This document shows positions 62,457 through 64,000 of a stretch of 64,000 bases of DNA, piece by piece. Under the pieces are notes generated by a model that saw only the letters and a program-made list of their open reading frames with translations, was not told the DNA's origin and did no database searches. A program made the position numbers and the translations under genes. Each line of letters opens with the position of its first letter. Within the stretch, counting starts at the first letter, position 1. This DNA comes from Psychroserpens sp. SPM9 (GTDB lineage: Bacteria; Bacteroidota; Bacteroidia; Flavobacteriales; Flavobacteriaceae), in contig NZ_JANZNR010000002.1 in NCBI RefSeq assembly GCF_025153525.1, positions 186,001 through 250,000 of the forward strand. Direction: 5' to 3'.

Positions 62457-64000
62457 TTAATATTCATCTTTTACATTTAACTTAATCCATCTTAAACATT
62501 CCTTAAAGGAGTTAAAAATATGGTCTTCAGAAATAAAATCTGGTATAATATCGATACGTTCCATCATATATCGAGGTTGTTTTAACAGATTTACAAATAC
62601 GACATCGATACCTTTAGCTTTTAATTCTTGAAGCATGTCTTCCATAGCATACAACCCTGATTGATCCATATACTGCATTCTACCTAGACGTAAAATAACC
62701 ATAGATGCCGTATCTGGAATTTGTAAGGTCAATTGCTGGAAATCTGATGTTGAACCAAAAAACAATGGTCCTTTTAGGTGTTTAATAAACACTTCTTCTT
62801 TTAATTTATCTGGAAATTCAGACTCATCAGCCCAGGCTTCTTCTTTTAAGGGTTTCACGTCAGAGCGTTCGGCAGTGAGGTCACCAATTTTCTTCATGAA
62901 CATTAACGACGCAATTACGAGTCCGATACCCACTGCATAAACCAAATCCCAAAAAGAAGAAAGTACCAAAACAACGAGCATAATAAGTACTTCTGAACTC
63001 AATTTAAGTGGTCCGAATTTAATATCTTTAGGTAATGCTGGTATGGCACGTAAGCCTTTATAATCCATCACACCAATACCAACGGTAATTAATATTCCTG
63101 CTAAAACTGCTGCTGGAATTTGTGATGCAACTGGTGCTAATGCTAATAAGATAAAAAACAACAAAACACCAGCAATCATTCCTGAGAGCTTGGTTTTTCC
63201 TCCTGAATTGATATTCACTACCGTACGAATCGTTGCTCCAGCTCCAGGAATACCTCCAAATAACGCTGCGATACTATTACCTATACCTTGCCCAACCAGT
63301 TCTTTGTTTGGCTGATGCTTGGTTTTTGTCATATTATCGGCAACAACACTCGTTAATAGCGAATCGATAGCGCCTAATAAGGATAAGGTAAGTGCCGTAA
63401 AAATATAGGGCGTAATACTACCCAGACTAAAATTGGTAAAGATTTCGGTCTTTAGTTCAGGAAGTCCTTGTGGGATTTCAGGAATAGGACGATAATCTAA
63501 GTTAAAGAGTATGGCTACTGCCGACATGACAATGAGGGCGACTAGTGTACTCGGAATCTTAGTTGTAATCCGTTTAAATCCGTAGATAATAAAGATGGTT
63601 CCAAGAGCTAATAGTAATTCTAACCAGTTAATATTTTTAATGGCTCTTGGCAATACTTTTAAGGCTCCCAAAACACCTGAGGCTTCTTTAGCTGCTAATG
63701 TTTGAGATTCTTTTAAAATATCATCTTGGCTGATTTTCTCTGCTCTAGTAATGGTTTCTTTAAAATTTTCAAGAACTAAAATACCTTCACCTGCTTCTTC
63801 TTTAAGAATGTTTTCCAGAATAACTTCTTCGGCTTGTGGTTTGTATTGATTTACAAAGTCGACATCCTCTTTAGGATAATAACCTATAGATGGCAAAATT
63901 TGTGTCACCAAAATAATCACACCAATAGCGGTCATAAATCCAGAGACTACAGGATAAGGAATATACCGAATGTATTTTCCTAAACCAATGGCACCCAAAC
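62457..64000 (-). CDS. SulP/SLC26 anion transporter with STAS domain, N-terminus cut by window edge
   Basis: An inner-membrane anion permease, open to the window end at 64000; the visible 514 residues begin inside the membrane part (LGAIGLGKYIRYIPYPVVSG), so roughly the first 90-110 residues are missing. The membrane region carries the family stretch GAGATIRTVVNINSGGKTKLSG, and the C-terminal STAS domain has MQYMDQSGLYAME. A hydrophilic insertion of about 80 residues (EDVDFVNQYKPQAEE onward) lies between helices. Coupling to carbonic anhydrase suggests bicarbonate, as for BicA, but sulfate is possible. Confidence 0.92.
   Translation of the reverse strand, partial: LGAIGLGKYIRYIPYPVVSGFMTAIGVIILVTQILPSIGYYPKEDVDFVNQYKPQAEEVILENILKEEAGEGILVLENFKETITRAEKISQDDILKESQTLAAKEASGVLGALKVLPRAIKNINWLELLLALGTIFIIYGFKRITTKIPSTLVALIVMSAVAILFNLDYRPIPEIPQGLPELKTEIFTNFSLGSITPYIFTALTLSLLGAIDSLLTSVVADNMTKTKHQPNKELVGQGIGNSIAALFGGIPGAGATIRTVVNINSGGKTKLSGMIAGVLLFFILLALAPVASQIPAAVLAGILITVGIGVMDYKGLRAIPALPKDIKFGPLKLSSEVLIMLVVLVLSSFWDLVYAVGIGLVIASLMFMKKIGDLTAERSDVKPLKEEAWADESEFPDKLKEEVFIKHLKGPLFFGSTSDFQQLTLQIPDTASMVILRLGRMQYMDQSGLYAMEDMLQELKAKGIDVVFVNLLKQPRYMMERIDIIPDFISEDHIFNSFKECLRWIKLNVKDEY

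Noticed and set aside
1-64000. CRISPR arrays, prophage, integron or conjugative genes
   Set aside because: No regularly spaced repeats, no integrase, phage structural or transfer genes were seen; the region reads as core chromosome.

Overview
The window looks like a stretch of core chromosome from a low-GC member of the Bacteroidetes, most likely a marine Flavobacteriaceae. Supporting signs are promoters of the Bacteroidetes type (TTG, about 20 bases, TAnnTTTG), a type IX secretion sorting domain, CarboxypepD_reg-like, DUF3857, DUF4199, HTTM and MORN-repeat proteins, a bifunctional N-/O-acyltransferase of aminolipid type, and weak Shine-Dalgarno sites with several TTG/GTG starts. I see no insertion sequence, prophage, CRISPR array or rRNA. 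The genus cannot be fixed from the sequence alone.

Layout. 1-4059: the 5' part of nrdB (class Ia ribonucleotide reductase R2), a 685-base spacer with two hairpins and a possible 30-residue ORF, then a LytTR response regulator and its TPR-type histidine kinase. 4060-9785: a secreted DUF4412-like protein, a DUF3109 Cys-rich protein, a marC / small membrane protein / FAD protein operon, comEB-ctpA, and a HupE/UreJ-like membrane protein. 9948-17127: three large exported proteins in a row (a TPR plus about 30 MORN-like repeats, then two DUF3857 proteins, the second with a degenerate transglutaminase site). 17226-25835: tRNA-Leu(CAA), prs, the L25 gene, pth, a secreted M43 metalloprotease, ribF, an HTTM membrane protein and serS. 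25836-31126: a frameshifted small secreted-peptide gene, a TPR protein, an acetyltransferase, DUF4286, rsmA and mgtE.

31130-36625: a REP-like element, a cupin, a D-2-hydroxyacid dehydrogenase, a LuxR-type regulator with DUF4199, DUF1801 and VOC genes, a stress-type membrane protein, and an arsR / DUF6428 / arsC operon with a clear operator. 36622-41217 (minus strand): GNAT, aspartate kinase, an OlsF-like acyltransferase fusion and a CarboxypepD_reg protein. 41333-51558: fbp, a TerB-like gene, mfd, a DMT exporter, a thioredoxin-fold exported protein, a LysM/BON protein, a duplicated-domain lipoprotein and gpsA. 51631-58871 (minus strand): a complete RND efflux operon framed by a GbsR/MarR regulator at the front and a TetR regulator at the back. 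58998-64000: pheS, a lipocalin-like lipoprotein, a small conserved protein, cvpA, and a carbonic anhydrase plus SulP transporter pair that probably handles bicarbonate.

Most genes are housekeeping. The less ordinary parts are two families of extragenic palindromic repeats scattered between operons, a single-base frameshift in a small exported-peptide gene, the MORN/DUF3857 surface trio with a pseudo-transglutaminase, a pump-less arsenic operon, and the doubly regulated RND operon with a GGTTCGG-N6-CCGAACC operator.
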